64,000 bases of DNA. Origin: Staphylococcus nepalensis (lineage in GTDB: Bacteria; Bacillota; Bacilli; Staphylococcales; Staphylococcaceae). Made by a program: the position numbers and the translations under genes. The stretch covers positions 62,001 to 126,000 of the forward strand of contig NZ_BMCF01000001.1 of assembly GCF_014635045.1 (NCBI RefSeq), in the 5' to 3' direction. The notes beneath the pieces are model-generated. The model ran no database searches, had not been told where the DNA came from, and saw only the letters and a list, made by a program, of their open reading frames with translations. Of this stretch, positions 47,160-57,176 are shown in pieces. Within the stretch, counting starts at the first letter, position 1, and each line of letters starts with the position of its first letter.

Positions 47160-47174
47160 ATGTAAGCGTTTTCT
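47160..47174 (-). promoter_or_regulatory. cre site of rsaI
   Basis: ATGTAAGCGTTTTCT (plus strand) matches the cre consensus at every position. It lies 20 bases upstream of the rsaI -10, over the -35 region, so CcpA should repress RsaI. It is also about 50 bases upstream of the divergent HTH gene's -10. Confidence 0.85.
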
Positions 47175-47266
47175 AAATTTTTTTGGAAAAACTTTATAAA
47201 TGTCGTCATTGTCACTTTTGTGATATAATGAATGTAATATGTAATCATTTGGGAGGTGACTTTCTA

Positions 47267-47959
47267 ATGAATAAACGCGAAAGACAAAATAAACTGGTAC
47301 AAGCAATACAGAACAATAAACAAATTACTGCTACTGAACTTGCAGCAAACTTAAATGTTTCGAAACGTACAATTTTAAGAGATATTCAAGATTTAGAAGA
47401 TCAAGGTGTGAAAATTTTAGCAAAACACGGAAAATTAGGCGGTTATCAACTTCAAGAAACACCGAATAGTTATGAACTTGAATTAACTGAAAATCAGCTT
47501 ACTGCTTTATTCTTGATTTTGAATGAAAGTCAATCTTACACAACGCTTCCTTACAAAGAAGAGATTAATGCTATCATTAAAAAGTGCTTAAATCTACCTT
47601 ACACAAAGATGAGACGTGCACTTAAAAAGCTCGATCGCTATATTAAATTCGATCAGCAAACGCACACCGATTTACCACCTATTTTTTCAGAAGTTTTAAT
47701 CTATTGTACAGAACGAAATGTGATGGCAATGGAATATAACACTAATGGCAATGTCGCTACTGAAAATGTGATATTTATTGGCTTATTATGCACAGATGGA
47801 TTATGGAAAGCCGTCGTCTTTGAAATTGGTCTCGGTAAAACAAATGAAATACCTATTGTTGATATTCATGATATCTCTTACTCTTTTGAGAAAACGATTA
47901 AAACACAAGATATAACCATTAATAATTATCAACAATTTTTAAATCCCACTGAGTCCTAA
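47267..47959 (+). CDS. HTH-domain transcriptional regulator (DeoR/WYL-like)
   Basis: The ATG at 47267 has GGGAGGTG upstream; the open frame to 47183 covers the promoter. The 230-residue protein has an N-terminal HTH_11 domain (KRERQNKLVQAIQNN, then ELAANLNVSKRTILRDIQDLE) and a C-terminal region reminiscent of WYL-type effector domains. An extended -10 (TGATATAAT) lies at about 47220-47228. Targets and ligand are unknown. It diverges from rsaI. Confidence 0.8.
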   Translation: MNKRERQNKLVQAIQNNKQITATELAANLNVSKRTILRDIQDLEDQGVKILAKHGKLGGYQLQETPNSYELELTENQLTALFLILNESQSYTTLPYKEEINAIIKKCLNLPYTKMRRALKKLDRYIKFDQQTHTDLPPIFSEVLIYCTERNVMAMEYNTNGNVATENVIFIGLLCTDGLWKAVVFEIGLGKTNEIPIVDIHDISYSFEKTIKTQDITINNYQQFLNPTES

Positions 47960-47982
47960 ACAACTCACTGGGATTTTTTTAA
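47943..47982 (+). terminator. Terminator of the HTH regulator gene
   Basis: AATCCCACTGAGT and ACTCACTGGGATT pair with a single C-C mismatch and are followed by seven Ts. The hairpin starts within the last codons of the gene. Confidence 0.88.
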
Positions 47983-47991
47983 ATCAAAAAC

Positions 47992-48723
47992 TTATGTATA
48001 TAAGGTAATTATAGTAAAGATAAATGAAATCAAATTATTCAACATATGAAGACTTACACTAGCAATAAGTTTACGACCTGATTTCAAATAAACATATACC
48101 ATTGCAATAGCTAATATTAAATAACTCCCTATTTCAAACGGTGACTCTGCGCCAACCACATGCATCAATGAAAAAAGAATGGTTGATACAATACCCATAG
48201 CGATGAAATTAAATTTCTTACCTAATTCACCTATTAATAAATGTCTAAAGCATATTTCCTCAACTAATGGGGCACCAATAACTATTAATAAAAATGTAAC
48301 TGGCAAAAATGCAGGCTTATCAAATAGCCCCATTAATTCTAACTCATTTTGTGTTTCACTAAACCCAATTCCATCCGGTAAGTATTGCATGATTGTATTA
48401 TATATAGTGCTACAAACCATCATCGTTACTGTCACTATAATAAGAAATAAGTAATGATTTTTTACAAAGTTTATATTTTTGCGCAAATGATATTTAAAAT
48501 CATTCATATGTAAAAAATAAAAGCTACACGCTGTCACTAAATAGGCAAGTAATTGCGCAATTACACTTATCTTTAATGCAATTTTTTCAGATAAATTGTC
48601 TATATACAAGAAACCAATCACTATACCAAGCAGTGAAAAAACGATCATACTTGCAATTAAAATGGCAAGCAATGAAAAATCTTTCCACACAATATCTTTA
48701 AAACGGTATTTCCTTCTTTCCAA
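47992..48723 (-). CDS. CPBP family intramembrane metalloprotease
   Basis: The 243-residue protein has about seven to eight membrane segments. The CPBP/Rce1 motifs are VEEICFRHLLIGEL (EExxxR) near residue 155, FSLMHVV (His) near 189, and a final HMLNN (HxxxN). Family members cleave within membranes or modify bacteriocins and immunity; no partner is visible here. The single-gene unit is convergent with the HTH regulator. Confidence 0.87.
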   Translation of the reverse strand: MERRKYRFKDIVWKDFSLLAILIASMIVFSLLGIVIGFLYIDNLSEKIALKISVIAQLLAYLVTACSFYFLHMNDFKYHLRKNINFVKNHYLFLIIVTVTMMVCSTIYNTIMQYLPDGIGFSETQNELELMGLFDKPAFLPVTFLLIVIGAPLVEEICFRHLLIGELGKKFNFIAMGIVSTILFSLMHVVGAESPFEIGSYLILAIAMVYVYLKSGRKLIASVSLHMLNNLISFIFTIITLYT

Positions 48724-48842
48724 TTTTAATAGGCTCCCTTCAATTTCTAATCATTTTATATTGCTTATAATATCATCATTCATTATTTAATAAAAATGAG
48801 TTCATTACTTTAATATAAATAATTTTAGAAAGGATGTCTTTC

Positions 48843-49172
48843 ATGTATAACTTAGAATATCATCAATTAGAAGAACGTATTCATAACTTACTTAATTTAA
48901 TTGAAGTTTATAAATTTGCAATCGTAACTCAAAACCGAAAAAAAGCACAACATAAAATTGATATTGAACATTTTATTAGCCAAGAACTCTCCTCATTTTC
49001 AGATGTTTCAATGCAACGATTTTCACTCCCACACTATAATTACTACCAATTTCTTGTAAAACATAGCAATCATCCAATAGAAGAATTAACAATCGGCAAC
49101 ACAATTAAATACATTGAAGCCATCCAACGTCACCTATTAGATATACACAAAACGTTGAGCAACTTCTTGTAA
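48843..49172 (+). CDS. Unknown staphylococcal helical protein
   Basis: The ATG at 48843 is nine bases after AGAAAGG; an earlier in-frame ATG at 48834 overlaps that RBS. The 109-residue, soluble, Leu/Ile/His-rich protein looks all-helical (YHQLEERIHNLLNLIEVYKF, YIEAIQRHLLDIHKTLSNFL). No motif or family was recognised. It stands alone upstream of the MurNAc operon. Confidence 0.65.
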   Translation: MYNLEYHQLEERIHNLLNLIEVYKFAIVTQNRKKAQHKIDIEHFISQELSSFSDVSMQRFSLPHYNYYQFLVKHSNHPIEELTIGNTIKYIEAIQRHLLDIHKTLSNFL

Positions 49173-49208
49173 TAAAATTTCAAAAACTATGCCCTTTTCA
49201 AATTAAAA

Positions 49209-49250
49209 TTGTAATACTTTTTCATGTATTGTAAAATGAAATCGATTACA
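49209..49250 (+). promoter_or_regulatory. MurNAc operon promoter with overlapping cre site
   Basis: TTGTAA (49209-49214) and TAAAAT (49232-49237) are 17 bases apart. ATGAAATCGATTACA (49236-49250) matches the cre consensus at every position and overlaps the end of the -10 and the start site. CcpA binding there would block transcription in glucose. Confidence 0.85.
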
Positions 49251-49270
49251 GCAATATAGGAGTGATAACA

Positions 49271-50326
49271 ATGCATGGCTTTTCTATTTACTTAGGACAA
49301 CCCATTGATAAATCGTATATTACACGAATGATCTCTTTGGGATACACTACGATTTTCACATCTGTCCAAATTCCTGAGGAGGAGGATAAAACAAAATATC
49401 GCTATTTGGGAGAACTATTAGATTATTTATCAAACAATCATCTGACGTATATGATTGATATCAATCCTTCATTGCTGGATCACTCTTTTTATGAGTTTCT
49501 GCAAGCATATCAACATGCGCAGTTTATAATTCGTATTGACCACAGCACTTCTATTGAAGTCATTAATGATATCATCAATCATGGTTTTCAATGTTGCTTG
49601 AACGCAAGTATACTTTCCGAATCAATGCTACGACAACTGTATGAACAACTAGATGATTTTTCCTATTTATGTTATTGCCATAACTATTATCCACGCCCTG
49701 ACACTGGTTTAGATGATCAATTTGTAAATAAGCAAAACATATTAATTCTTAAGTATAATCCAAACGCGACTATTTTTGGATTTATCGCAGGAACAACCGC
49801 TCGAGGCCCTCTTTTTAAAGGGTTACCTACAATTGAATCAACCCGAGATAAACACCCTGTAGAAAGTGCGCAACTACTATTAAATAATGCGACGACGCAA
49901 ATTTTAATCGGTGACTCTAAACTAGATGAGACAACGGCGCAGCAATTAATCAGTATATTATGTCATAGACACTTTACTTTTACGTTAAATTTATCCGACT
50001 TACAAGCAACATCTATATTACAACAGCAACATACGGTCAGGCCTGATGCCCCTAATCTTGTTGTTAGGTCCCAAGAAGCACGTCATTATTGTACATTTGA
50101 CATTAAACCTAACCAAACCATACACCGAAGAACTGGCAGCGTTACGTTAGATAATAAATTGAATCATCGCTACCAAGGTGAATTACAAATTATACGCACT
50201 GATTTACCTGCCCATCAGCATGTCAATGTTGTTGGTGAAATCATTGCATCAGAACATGCATTAATTCATTGCATGCAACCAAACGATACTTTTAACTTTA
50301 TTCTTAAAACAAGGGAGCAAAATTGA
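49271..50326 (+). CDS. mupG: 6-phospho-N-acetylmuramidase MupG (DUF871)
   Basis: MupG cleaves imported MurNAc-6P-GlcNAc into MurNAc-6-phosphate and GlcNAc in the cytosol. The 351-residue protein has a TIM barrel beginning [11 protein letters not shown], with [11 protein letters not shown] containing an acidic pair near residue 65. A smaller C-terminal domain starts about residue 235. The ATG at 49271 follows GGAG; an in-frame GTG at 49262 is less likely. The stop overlaps the murQ ATG (TGATG). It is first in mupG-murQ-murP-murR. Confidence 0.9.
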   Translation: MHGFSIYLGQPIDKSYITRMISLGYTTIFTSVQIPEEEDKTKYRYLGELLDYLSNNHLTYMIDINPSLLDHSFYEFLQAYQHAQFIIRIDHSTSIEVINDIINHGFQCCLNASILSESMLRQLYEQLDDFSYLCYCHNYYPRPDTGLDDQFVNKQNILILKYNPNATIFGFIAGTTARGPLFKGLPTIESTRDKHPVESAQLLLNNATTQILIGDSKLDETTAQQLISILCHRHFTFTLNLSDLQATSILQQQHTVRPDAPNLVVRSQEARHYCTFDIKPNQTIHRRTGSVTLDNKLNHRYQGELQIIRTDLPAHQHVNVVGEIIASEHALIHCMQPNDTFNFILKTREQN

Positions 50327-51213
50327 TGAGCGATTTAACAACCGAATCTAGAAATGACGCCACAATGCATTTAGATGAAATGACAATAAAAGAAATACTT
50401 GAAACAATGAATGACGAAGATCAAAAAGTGCCTCAAGAAATCAGAAAAAGTATTCCTAATTTAACTAAAGTTATTGAAATTACGACCCAGCAATTCAGAG
50501 CTGGCGGACGCATTATTTATATGGGTGCGGGCACTAGTGGCAGATTAGGTGTACTTGATGCTGCTGAATGTGTGCCAACTTTCAATACTTCTTCAGATGA
50601 AGTGATTGGGTTAATTGCAGGAGGACAAAAAGCAATGACTATGGCGGTCGAAGGCGCAGAAGATAGTGCGCCTTTAGCAGCAGAAGATTTACAACATATA
50701 CATCTGAACGAGAAGGATGTCGTAATTGGTATAGCAGCAAGTGGGCATACGCCATACGTCATAGGCGGTTTACAATACGCGAATGACGTAGGCGCACACA
50801 CTATTTCAATTGCTTGTAATACTGATGCAAAAATAAGTAAAGTAGCAAACAATTCAATTGAAGTGAATGTAGGCCCTGAAATATTAACTGGTTCTACGAG
50901 ATTAAAATCAGGTACAGCACAAAAACTAATACTCAATATGATTTCCACTGTGACGATGGTCGGCGTAGGTAAAGTTTATGATAATCTTATGGTAGACGTA
51001 AAAGCTACAAATCAAAAACTAATCGACCGTTCTATTCGTATTATTCAAGATATCTGTGACATTTCACAACAACAGTCCCAACAATTGTATAAATCAGCAG
51101 ATCAAAATCTAAAAATTGCTATTGTCATGCATATGTGTGACATCTCTAAAGTGGAAGCAACTAAGCGTTTAGAAGATAATAATCATATCATTAAACAAGC
51201 GATTAAAAATTAA
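50326..51213 (+). CDS. murQ: N-acetylmuramic acid 6-phosphate etherase MurQ
   Basis: MurQ removes lactate from MurNAc-6-phosphate to give GlcNAc-6-phosphate. The SIS-domain protein (295 residues) has [20 protein letters not shown] near residue 64, the EGAEDS acidic catalytic stretch near residue 106, and [14 protein letters not shown]. Translation is coupled to mupG by overlap. Confidence 0.96.
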   Translation: MSDLTTESRNDATMHLDEMTIKEILETMNDEDQKVPQEIRKSIPNLTKVIEITTQQFRAGGRIIYMGAGTSGRLGVLDAAECVPTFNTSSDEVIGLIAGGQKAMTMAVEGAEDSAPLAAEDLQHIHLNEKDVVIGIAASGHTPYVIGGLQYANDVGAHTISIACNTDAKISKVANNSIEVNVGPEILTGSTRLKSGTAQKLILNMISTVTMVGVGKVYDNLMVDVKATNQKLIDRSIRIIQDICDISQQQSQQLYKSADQNLKIAIVMHMCDISKVEATKRLEDNNHIIKQAIKN

Positions 51214-51239
51214 ACACTGATATATAGGAGGTTTGTCTG

Positions 51240-52679
51240 ATGTCTAAAGAGCAAACACTTGCGGAAAATATCGTCGATGCAGTCGGTGGCCTAGACAATA
51301 TGGATAATGTCATAAACTGTATGACGCGCGTTAGAATTAAAGTGATTGATGAAAATAAAATCGATTATGATAAATTAAAAGCTACTGAAGGCGTTATAGG
51401 TGTTGTGAAAGATGACCGTGTCCAAATCGTAGTTGGCCCCGGCACTGTTAATAAAGTAGCGTCACATATATCTGAAATAAGCGGTGTTCGTTTAGGTGAA
51501 ACGATCCCCCACCACTCAAGAAATTATAAAGCTGAGACTGAAGCAAGGGCTAAAGAAAATAAAGAAGCTTTTCAAAGTAAGCAAAAACGAGGTAAATTCA
51601 ATAAATTATTAAAGACAATTGCTAATATTTTTATACCTTTAATACCTGCGTTTATTGGTGCAGGATTAATTGGCGGTATTGGCGCAGTATTGAGTAACTT
51701 ATTAGCAGCTAATGTTATATCTGGAGAATGGATAACACAACTTGTCACTGTCTTTAATGTAATTAAAGATGGTATGTTAGCTTATTTAGCAATATTTACT
51801 GGTATTAATGCGGCAAAAGAGTTTGGTGCGACACCAGGTTTAGGTGGTGTCATTGGAGGAACAACATTATTAACTGGTTTAACTGACGAGAATATGATTG
51901 TTAACATTTTCACTGGTGATCCTTTACAAGCAGGGCAAGGTGGGATTATTGGCGTCATCTTTGCTGTTTGGTTATTAAGTTTAGTTGAAAAGAGATTACA
52001 TAAAATTGTGCCGAATGCAATCGATATTATTGTCACACCTACAATCACACTGTTTGTAATAGGTTTATTAACTATATTTATTATTATGCCTTTAGCAGGT
52101 TTCGTATCTGATGGTTTAGTATCTGTTGTCAATGGCGTTATAGATATCGGTGGTATCTTTAGCGGCTTTGTAATCGGTGCTTTCTTCCTACCATTAGTTA
52201 TGTTAGGATTACATCATATATTTACCCCTATTCATATTGAGATGATTAATCAATCTGGTGCTACTTATTTACTACCTATTGCCGCGATGGCTGGCGCAGG
52301 ACAAGTGGGCGCCGCATTAGCACTTTGGGTAAGATGCAAGAAAAATACTACACTAAGAAATGCGATTAAAGGTGCGCTTCCTGTAGGTTTCCTAGGCATT
52401 GGTGAACCTTTGATTTATGGGGTCACATTACCGCTTGGAAGACCATTCTTTACCGCGTGCATTGGTGGCGGCATCGGAGGAGCAGTAATTGGCGGCATCG
52501 GACATATTGGTGCCACTGCTATCGGGCCAAGTGGTATTTCGTTATTACCTTTGATTTCAGATCATATGTATTTAGGTTATATTGCTGGATTAATCGCTGC
52601 TTATATCGGTGGTTTCCTCTTCACCTTCTTCTTAGGTACAACAAAATCAATGAGAGAATCTGATAACTTAGGTGGTTAA
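51240..52679 (+). CDS. murP: PTS MurNAc-specific EIIBC component MurP
   Basis: MurP imports and phosphorylates MurNAc or MurNAc-GlcNAc. The EIIB domain comes first, with the phosphorylated Cys27 in NCMTRVRIK; a linker at about residues 90-120 leads to an EIIC domain of about ten helices with [17 protein letters not shown]. No EIIA is attached, so a glucose-type EIIA from elsewhere must supply phosphate. AGGAGG precedes the ATG. Length 479 is typical. Confidence 0.93.
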   Translation: MSKEQTLAENIVDAVGGLDNMDNVINCMTRVRIKVIDENKIDYDKLKATEGVIGVVKDDRVQIVVGPGTVNKVASHISEISGVRLGETIPHHSRNYKAETEARAKENKEAFQSKQKRGKFNKLLKTIANIFIPLIPAFIGAGLIGGIGAVLSNLLAANVISGEWITQLVTVFNVIKDGMLAYLAIFTGINAAKEFGATPGLGGVIGGTTLLTGLTDENMIVNIFTGDPLQAGQGGIIGVIFAVWLLSLVEKRLHKIVPNAIDIIVTPTITLFVIGLLTIFIIMPLAGFVSDGLVSVVNGVIDIGGIFSGFVIGAFFLPLVMLGLHHIFTPIHIEMINQSGATYLLPIAAMAGAGQVGAALALWVRCKKNTTLRNAIKGALPVGFLGIGEPLIYGVTLPLGRPFFTACIGGGIGGAVIGGIGHIGATAIGPSGISLLPLISDHMYLGYIAGLIAAYIGGFLFTFFLGTTKSMRESDNLGG

Positions 52680-52682
52680 ACT

Positions 52683-53558
52683 ATGACCAACGTACTTTAT
52701 AAAATTGATAATATGTATGGAACTTTTACAAAAAGTGAAAAGAAAATTGCTGATTTTATTTTAAATGCACCACATCGTATTATAAACATGTCTGTTCAAG
52801 ATCTTTCAAATGAAATCAATACAAGTACAGCTTCGATTGTGCGTTTTAGTAAAAAAATTACTGAAAAAGGGTTTCAAGAACTTAAAATAACAATTTCACG
52901 TTATTTGCCTGAAGATGCAATCAATAATAATTCGATGGAACTAATAGATCATGAATCTGTGGATGTTATTAAATCAAAAATGCTTGCAAGAGCCACAGAT
53001 ACGATGAGTTATGTTGCATCCCAAATTGAGCAGCACAACATAGACAATATATGTGACGCATTAAAACAGGCGCGTACGATATTCTTATTTGGATATGGTG
53101 CATCACTCGTAATCGTTACAGATTTATATCAAAAATTGTCTCGAATCGGACTAAATGTAAGGTTAATTCAAGAAACACATTTATTGATGACTACAATGGC
53201 TACACACGATGAACAAGATTGTGTTATTTTCGTAACGAATCAGGGTACTCACAGTGAAATGCAATCAATGGCCAAAGTCGCCACAGATTACAACATTCCC
53301 ATTATTACCATATCAAGTTCTACTGATAACCCTGTGGCCAAAATTTCGGATTATATTTTAACTTATGGTCAAACAGATGAAAATGAACTTCGTATGGCTG
53401 CAACAACATCTTTATTTGCACAATTATTTACAGTAGATATCCTTTATTATCGATTTATTGCGTTAAATTATCAACGTTCTTTAGATTCCATTACACAATC
53501 TAAAATGGCACTTGATAATTATCGTAAGCATTTATCTAAAATTCAATTTAAGCATTGA
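52683..53558 (+). CDS. murR: RpiR-family regulator MurR
   Basis: The 291-residue protein has an N-terminal RpiR helix-turn-helix (TKSEKKIADFIL, then NTSTASIVRFSKKI) and a C-terminal SIS sugar-phosphate-binding domain (IFLFGYGASLVIVTDL, TNQGTHSEMQSMAKVA). It follows murP after three bases. It likely senses MurNAc-6-phosphate and controls this operon. Confidence 0.92.
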   Translation: MTNVLYKIDNMYGTFTKSEKKIADFILNAPHRIINMSVQDLSNEINTSTASIVRFSKKITEKGFQELKITISRYLPEDAINNNSMELIDHESVDVIKSKMLARATDTMSYVASQIEQHNIDNICDALKQARTIFLFGYGASLVIVTDLYQKLSRIGLNVRLIQETHLLMTTMATHDEQDCVIFVTNQGTHSEMQSMAKVATDYNIPIITISSSTDNPVAKISDYILTYGQTDENELRMAATTSLFAQLFTVDILYYRFIALNYQRSLDSITQSKMALDNYRKHLSKIQFKH

Positions 53559-53597
53559 TGCATCACTTTTTAATCTATAATATTTCAAACAAAAAAT

Positions 53598-53649
53598 GAG
53601 AGCAGGGCAGAAATCACAGTTTTCAAAAATGATTTCGTTGTCCCGCTCT
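53598..53649. repeat. Dispersed hairpin family copy
   Basis: GAGAGCAGGGCAGAAATCA and TGATTTCGTTGTCCCGCTC form a long imperfect stem, with six Ts on the minus side. It closely matches the copies at 19288, 20854 and 60119. Confidence 0.7.
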
Positions 53650-53761
53650 AGCAAAGAAGATTATCAAAACAGTTAGGTTAAGCGAATTACATAAGCATGC
53701 GTTCATGTATAAGTGTTACTTTAGAAGCCGCACTTTATCCGCTACGCCTATATAATATAAG

Positions 53762-53796
53762 AGCTCGAGACATTATTGATGTCTCGGGCTCGTTTT
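53762..53796 (+). terminator. Terminator of the MurNAc operon
   Basis: GAGCTCGAGACAT and ATGTCTCGGGCTC pair with one G-U and are followed by GTTTTT. It is downstream of murR on the plus strand. Confidence 0.75.
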
Positions 53797-53878
53797 TATG
53801 CGAATCTTTTATCCTTATATTTCAAAACGCTTTTGAAAGTTTATTAAAAATAATCAATGTTAATAATGTATTACACCG

Positions 53879-55318
53879 CTACTTCACATCGCTTTGAAAG
53901 ATATCAAAAATATTTTTGGCATTATCTGTATTATCTATGTTACCTTTAAATTTCTCACTGCCAGGACCATAAGCATACGTATTTACATCCTCTCCAGTAT
54001 GACCTGTAGTTGTCCATCCTGTATGTGATTTATCATTAATAGGTTTTTGTACTGCATCTTGAACTTTTTGCAATTGTGCTTCATATTTATCTTTGTCTTT
54101 TTTAAAGTCTTTCAGTTTCTTAGCTTCTTCTTTTATATCATCCATTTGATTTTTTGAAATCGCGAAACCATAGCCTTTATTAATCACTTTTTCGACGTTT
54201 TTACCTTTTTCAATTTCTTCAGTCATGTATTTACCAGAATGCTTCATTTTATGTATTGAATCTGGGTTCCATACATAATCTTCGCCTTTAGCAATAGACA
54301 GTCCACCTGTCGAATGATCTGCTGTCGCTACAACCAGTGTATCTGGATTATGCTTTGCGTAGTTCGTTGCATATTCAAATGCTTTTTCAAATCCTTCCAT
54401 TTCCGACATCACACCTGTTATATCATTTGGATGGCCTGCTTTATCGATAGAAGCCCCTTCAACCATTAAGAAAAAGCCTTTATCATTTCCTTTTAATTTA
54501 CTTATAGCATTATCTGTCATATCTACTAATGTAGGGTTTTTATCTGGTGCATCAATTTGCAAAGGCATATTATTATCTGCAAATAACCCTAAAATTTGCT
54601 TACTTTTTGAATTTTGCATTTCATTTTTATTAGTAACTACATCATATCCATCTTTTTTAAATTTATTTTTTAAGTTATCATTATCTTTACCAAAATACGC
54701 CGCGCCTCCGCCAAGTAATACATCAACTTTGTGTTCTCCATTAATTTTATCATTATAAAATTGTTTGGCGATTTCGTTCTTTTTATCTCGGCTATCTACA
54801 TGTGAAGCATAAGCAGCTGGTGTAGCATCTGTGATTTCAGCTGTAGAAACTAAGCCAGTCGATTTTCCATTTTCTTTCGCTTGTTCTAAAACAGTTTTGA
54901 CTTTATTTTTATCAGCATCTACGCCAATGGCCCCATTATAAGTTTTATGTCCAGAACTAAATGCAGTTGCGCCTGCAGCTGAATCTGTAACATTTTCTTT
55001 CGAATCATTTGGATTTGTACGTTGACTCCCTACGTGGTATTTATCAAACGCAGTTTGCTCCATTTCTTTCGTTTCTGGATTATCTGCAAAATAGCGATAA
55101 GCCGCATTATATGAAGGTCCCATACCATCACCGACTAAAAAGATGACATTTTTAGGGTTTTCTGTATTACCCGTATACACGACATCTGACGTTTTTTGAG
55201 CATCTTCTGATGTGCTTTTTTGGCCAGATGCATAAGTTGTTTGTACACTACCCAATGATCCGCCTGCAATCATTACACTTGCTACAGTTGCAGTAGCTAA
55301 CTTATTTAATAATTTCAT
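53879..55318 (-). CDS. phoA: Secreted alkaline phosphatase
   Basis: The 479-residue enzyme has a signal peptide (cleavage near residue 31, TYAS), LVGDGMGPSY with the metal ligand Asp64, and the phosphorylated Ser113 in TDSAAGATAFSSGHK. VEGASIDKAGH, VATADHSTGG and TGWTTTGHTGED carry further metal ligands. It releases phosphate from organic esters outside the cell. The equivalent staphylococcal gene is often called phoB. It is usually induced by phosphate starvation via PhoPR; I did not find a clear Pho box. Confidence 0.93.
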   Translation of the reverse strand: MKLLNKLATATVASVMIAGGSLGSVQTTYASGQKSTSEDAQKTSDVVYTGNTENPKNVIFLVGDGMGPSYNAAYRYFADNPETKEMEQTAFDKYHVGSQRTNPNDSKENVTDSAAGATAFSSGHKTYNGAIGVDADKNKVKTVLEQAKENGKSTGLVSTAEITDATPAAYASHVDSRDKKNEIAKQFYNDKINGEHKVDVLLGGGAAYFGKDNDNLKNKFKKDGYDVVTNKNEMQNSKSKQILGLFADNNMPLQIDAPDKNPTLVDMTDNAISKLKGNDKGFFLMVEGASIDKAGHPNDITGVMSEMEGFEKAFEYATNYAKHNPDTLVVATADHSTGGLSIAKGEDYVWNPDSIHKMKHSGKYMTEEIEKGKNVEKVINKGYGFAISKNQMDDIKEEAKKLKDFKKDKDKYEAQLQKVQDAVQKPINDKSHTGWTTTGHTGEDVNTYAYGPGSEKFKGNIDNTDNAKNIFDIFQSDVK

Positions 55319-55671
55319 AAATGATTAACTCCTTCTGATATGTATTATGACCCTGCAAGTTAAGTGTAAATCAAGTGTTTTGAGTGAATGTATCGATTAG
55401 ATTAATTTTTTGTAAATAAATTATTCATGATTTACAATTTTATATCCTGCTTTAAATCACTCTTTTTAGATAGCACATAACATGGACAAATAAAAAGGTT
55501 AGGATAGAAATCTAAATTTTAAAGGTATGCATTATTCTGTATGACCTTCACTGCCTAAATAACATTTAAGGCCGAGACATTATTTTGCCTCGACCTCATT
55601 ATTTGTAGCTGCCATGTAATAACTTGAAAAACAGCTGAAAATGTTATTATAGTATGCAATTATCTTATTGC
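55319..55671. other. phoA-permease intergenic region
   Basis: The gap contains the phoA promoter region, a decayed hairpin-family half (near 55495) and a hairpin at 55568-55600 (AGGCCGAGACA/TGCCTCGACCT) that may end the permease transcript. No gene is supported. Confidence 0.5.
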
Positions 55672-57063
55672 TTAAAGTTGCTTATCGTCACTTAATTTAT
55701 GGTAGCCTTTCATATAGTAAAATAGTGTCATAAATCCTAAAAATACGATACCAATAATAACTGAAACTACTGTTTCTTTATTAAATAACATGCCGATGAG
55801 CACCATGATAAAGAAAGCCATCGTAATATAATTCGTTACTGCTCCACCAGGCATTTTAAACGGATGATCCTTTATCTCTTCAGGATGATTTTTTCTAAAT
55901 CTTAAGTGACTGATTAAAATCATAAACCATGGCACCATACCTGGCAAAATAGATGCACTATATACATAAACAAAGATGCTGTCTGCACCTTTAATAAATA
56001 ATGGTAAAATGACGTTTAATAATGCACCAATTAATATGCCAACTGCAATTGCAGTTACTGTCCAAACTGGAACACCATTTTTCATAACTTTACTAAAGCT
56101 TTTAGGTAGCATACCTCTTTGAGATAAGTTCAATGTCATACGACTAGCACTAAATATACCAGAATTACATCCTGACATTGCTGCAGTTAGTACGACAAAG
56201 TTAATAAGTCCTGCAGCAAATGTAATACCTACTTTTGCAAATGTCGCAACAAATGGACTTCCAATATTTCCTAATTCGTTCCAAGGGTATACAGTTACAA
56301 TTACAAAGATAGCACCTATATAAAAAATTAATATACGCCAAATGACACCGTTAACCGCACTTTTAATATTCTTTTGTGGGTCTTTGGTTTCTCCTGCTGT
56401 AATACCAATTAATTCAACACCTTGATACGAACCAATTACAATTGAAAGGGCAAAGAAGAAACCAATCCAACCGTTAGGCATAAATCCACCATGAGCCCAT
56501 AAGTTAGAAAGCCCAATAGCTTCTCCACCATTACCAATTCCAAAGAAAATCAATCCAAAACCAGCGATAATCATTAAGATAATTGTTACTACTTTAATCA
56601 TGGCAAACCAAAATTCAAATTCTCCAAATGCTTTGACTGATACCATATTAGCTCCCGCTAATAAAAGTACTACAATAATACCTGGGATCCATTGAGGCAA
56701 ATCAGGGAACCAATAATTCATATATTCTCCGACAGCAATTACCTCACTCATACCTACTACAACCCACTGGAAAATATTACTCCATGCTGTTAAATAGCCT
56801 GTAACTGGGTTTATGTAATCACTTGCAAAATTTGCGAAAGAACCAGAAGTTGGATGTAAATATACCATTTCTCCCATAGCTCTCATTACTAAAAATAAAA
56901 ATAAGCCCGCAATTAAATATGCAAATATAACTGAAGGCCCAGTCCATTTAATCGTACTGGTCGCTCCCATAAAAAGACCTACACCAATCGTACCGCCAAG
57001 TGCAATCATTCTCATTTGACGTGCACCTAGTCCCCTTTGTAATTCATTAGTCTCATTCATCAT
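55672..57063 (-). CDS. APC-family amino acid permease
   Basis: The 463-residue protein has 12 membrane segments and begins with the amino-acid-transporter signature LQRGLGARQMRMIALGGTIG in pieces, then GVGLFMGATSTI. GPSVIFAYLIAGLFLFLVMRAMGEM and YQGVELIGITAGETKDPQKNIKSA are typical of the AAT subfamily (GabP/AnsP/CycA type). Substrate could be alanine, serine, asparagine or GABA. A degenerate cre-like site lies 98 bases upstream. Confidence 0.88.
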   Translation of the reverse strand: MMNETNELQRGLGARQMRMIALGGTIGVGLFMGATSTIKWTGPSVIFAYLIAGLFLFLVMRAMGEMVYLHPTSGSFANFASDYINPVTGYLTAWSNIFQWVVVGMSEVIAVGEYMNYWFPDLPQWIPGIIVVLLLAGANMVSVKAFGEFEFWFAMIKVVTIILMIIAGFGLIFFGIGNGGEAIGLSNLWAHGGFMPNGWIGFFFALSIVIGSYQGVELIGITAGETKDPQKNIKSAVNGVIWRILIFYIGAIFVIVTVYPWNELGNIGSPFVATFAKVGITFAAGLINFVVLTAAMSGCNSGIFSASRMTLNLSQRGMLPKSFSKVMKNGVPVWTVTAIAVGILIGALLNVILPLFIKGADSIFVYVYSASILPGMVPWFMILISHLRFRKNHPEEIKDHPFKMPGGAVTNYITMAFFIMVLIGMLFNKETVVSVIIGIVFLGFMTLFYYMKGYHKLSDDKQL

Positions 57064-57160
57064 TCAAACCCCATCTCATTCAAATATAAGTGAAAACAAA
57101 TCACTTATTATGTCGCTATTATACTATAAATTCAAAAAATTTAAATAATTATTTTTGTTA

Positions 57161-57176
57161 ATGTAAGCCCTTACAT
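57161..57176 (-). promoter_or_regulatory. Degenerate cre-like palindrome upstream of the permease
   Basis: ATGTAAG-CC-CTTACAT has perfect 7-base arms but a CC centre instead of the invariant CG of cre. It lies about 45 bases upstream of a TATAAT -10 (near 57121-57116, minus). It could be a weak CcpA site or bind another regulator. Confidence 0.4.

Larger units (their letters stand above)
53559..53878. other. murR-phoA convergent intergenic region
   Basis: The gap holds a copy of the dispersed hairpin family (53598-53649) and a second terminator (53762-53796). A 17-base word (53704-53720) recurs inverted at 57360-57376. A short hairpin TTTCAAAA/TTTTGAAA lies near 53820-53838. No gene is supported. 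Confidence 0.5.

Noticed and set aside
47079-47306. 75-codon minus-strand frame overlapping the HTH gene start
   Set aside because: It spans the rsaI promoter and cre site, lacks an RBS, and overlaps the well-supported start at 47267. The transcript here is the non-coding RsaI.
53697-53897. 66-codon plus-strand frame downstream of murR
   Set aside because: It runs through a terminator hairpin and overlaps the end of phoA; no RBS.
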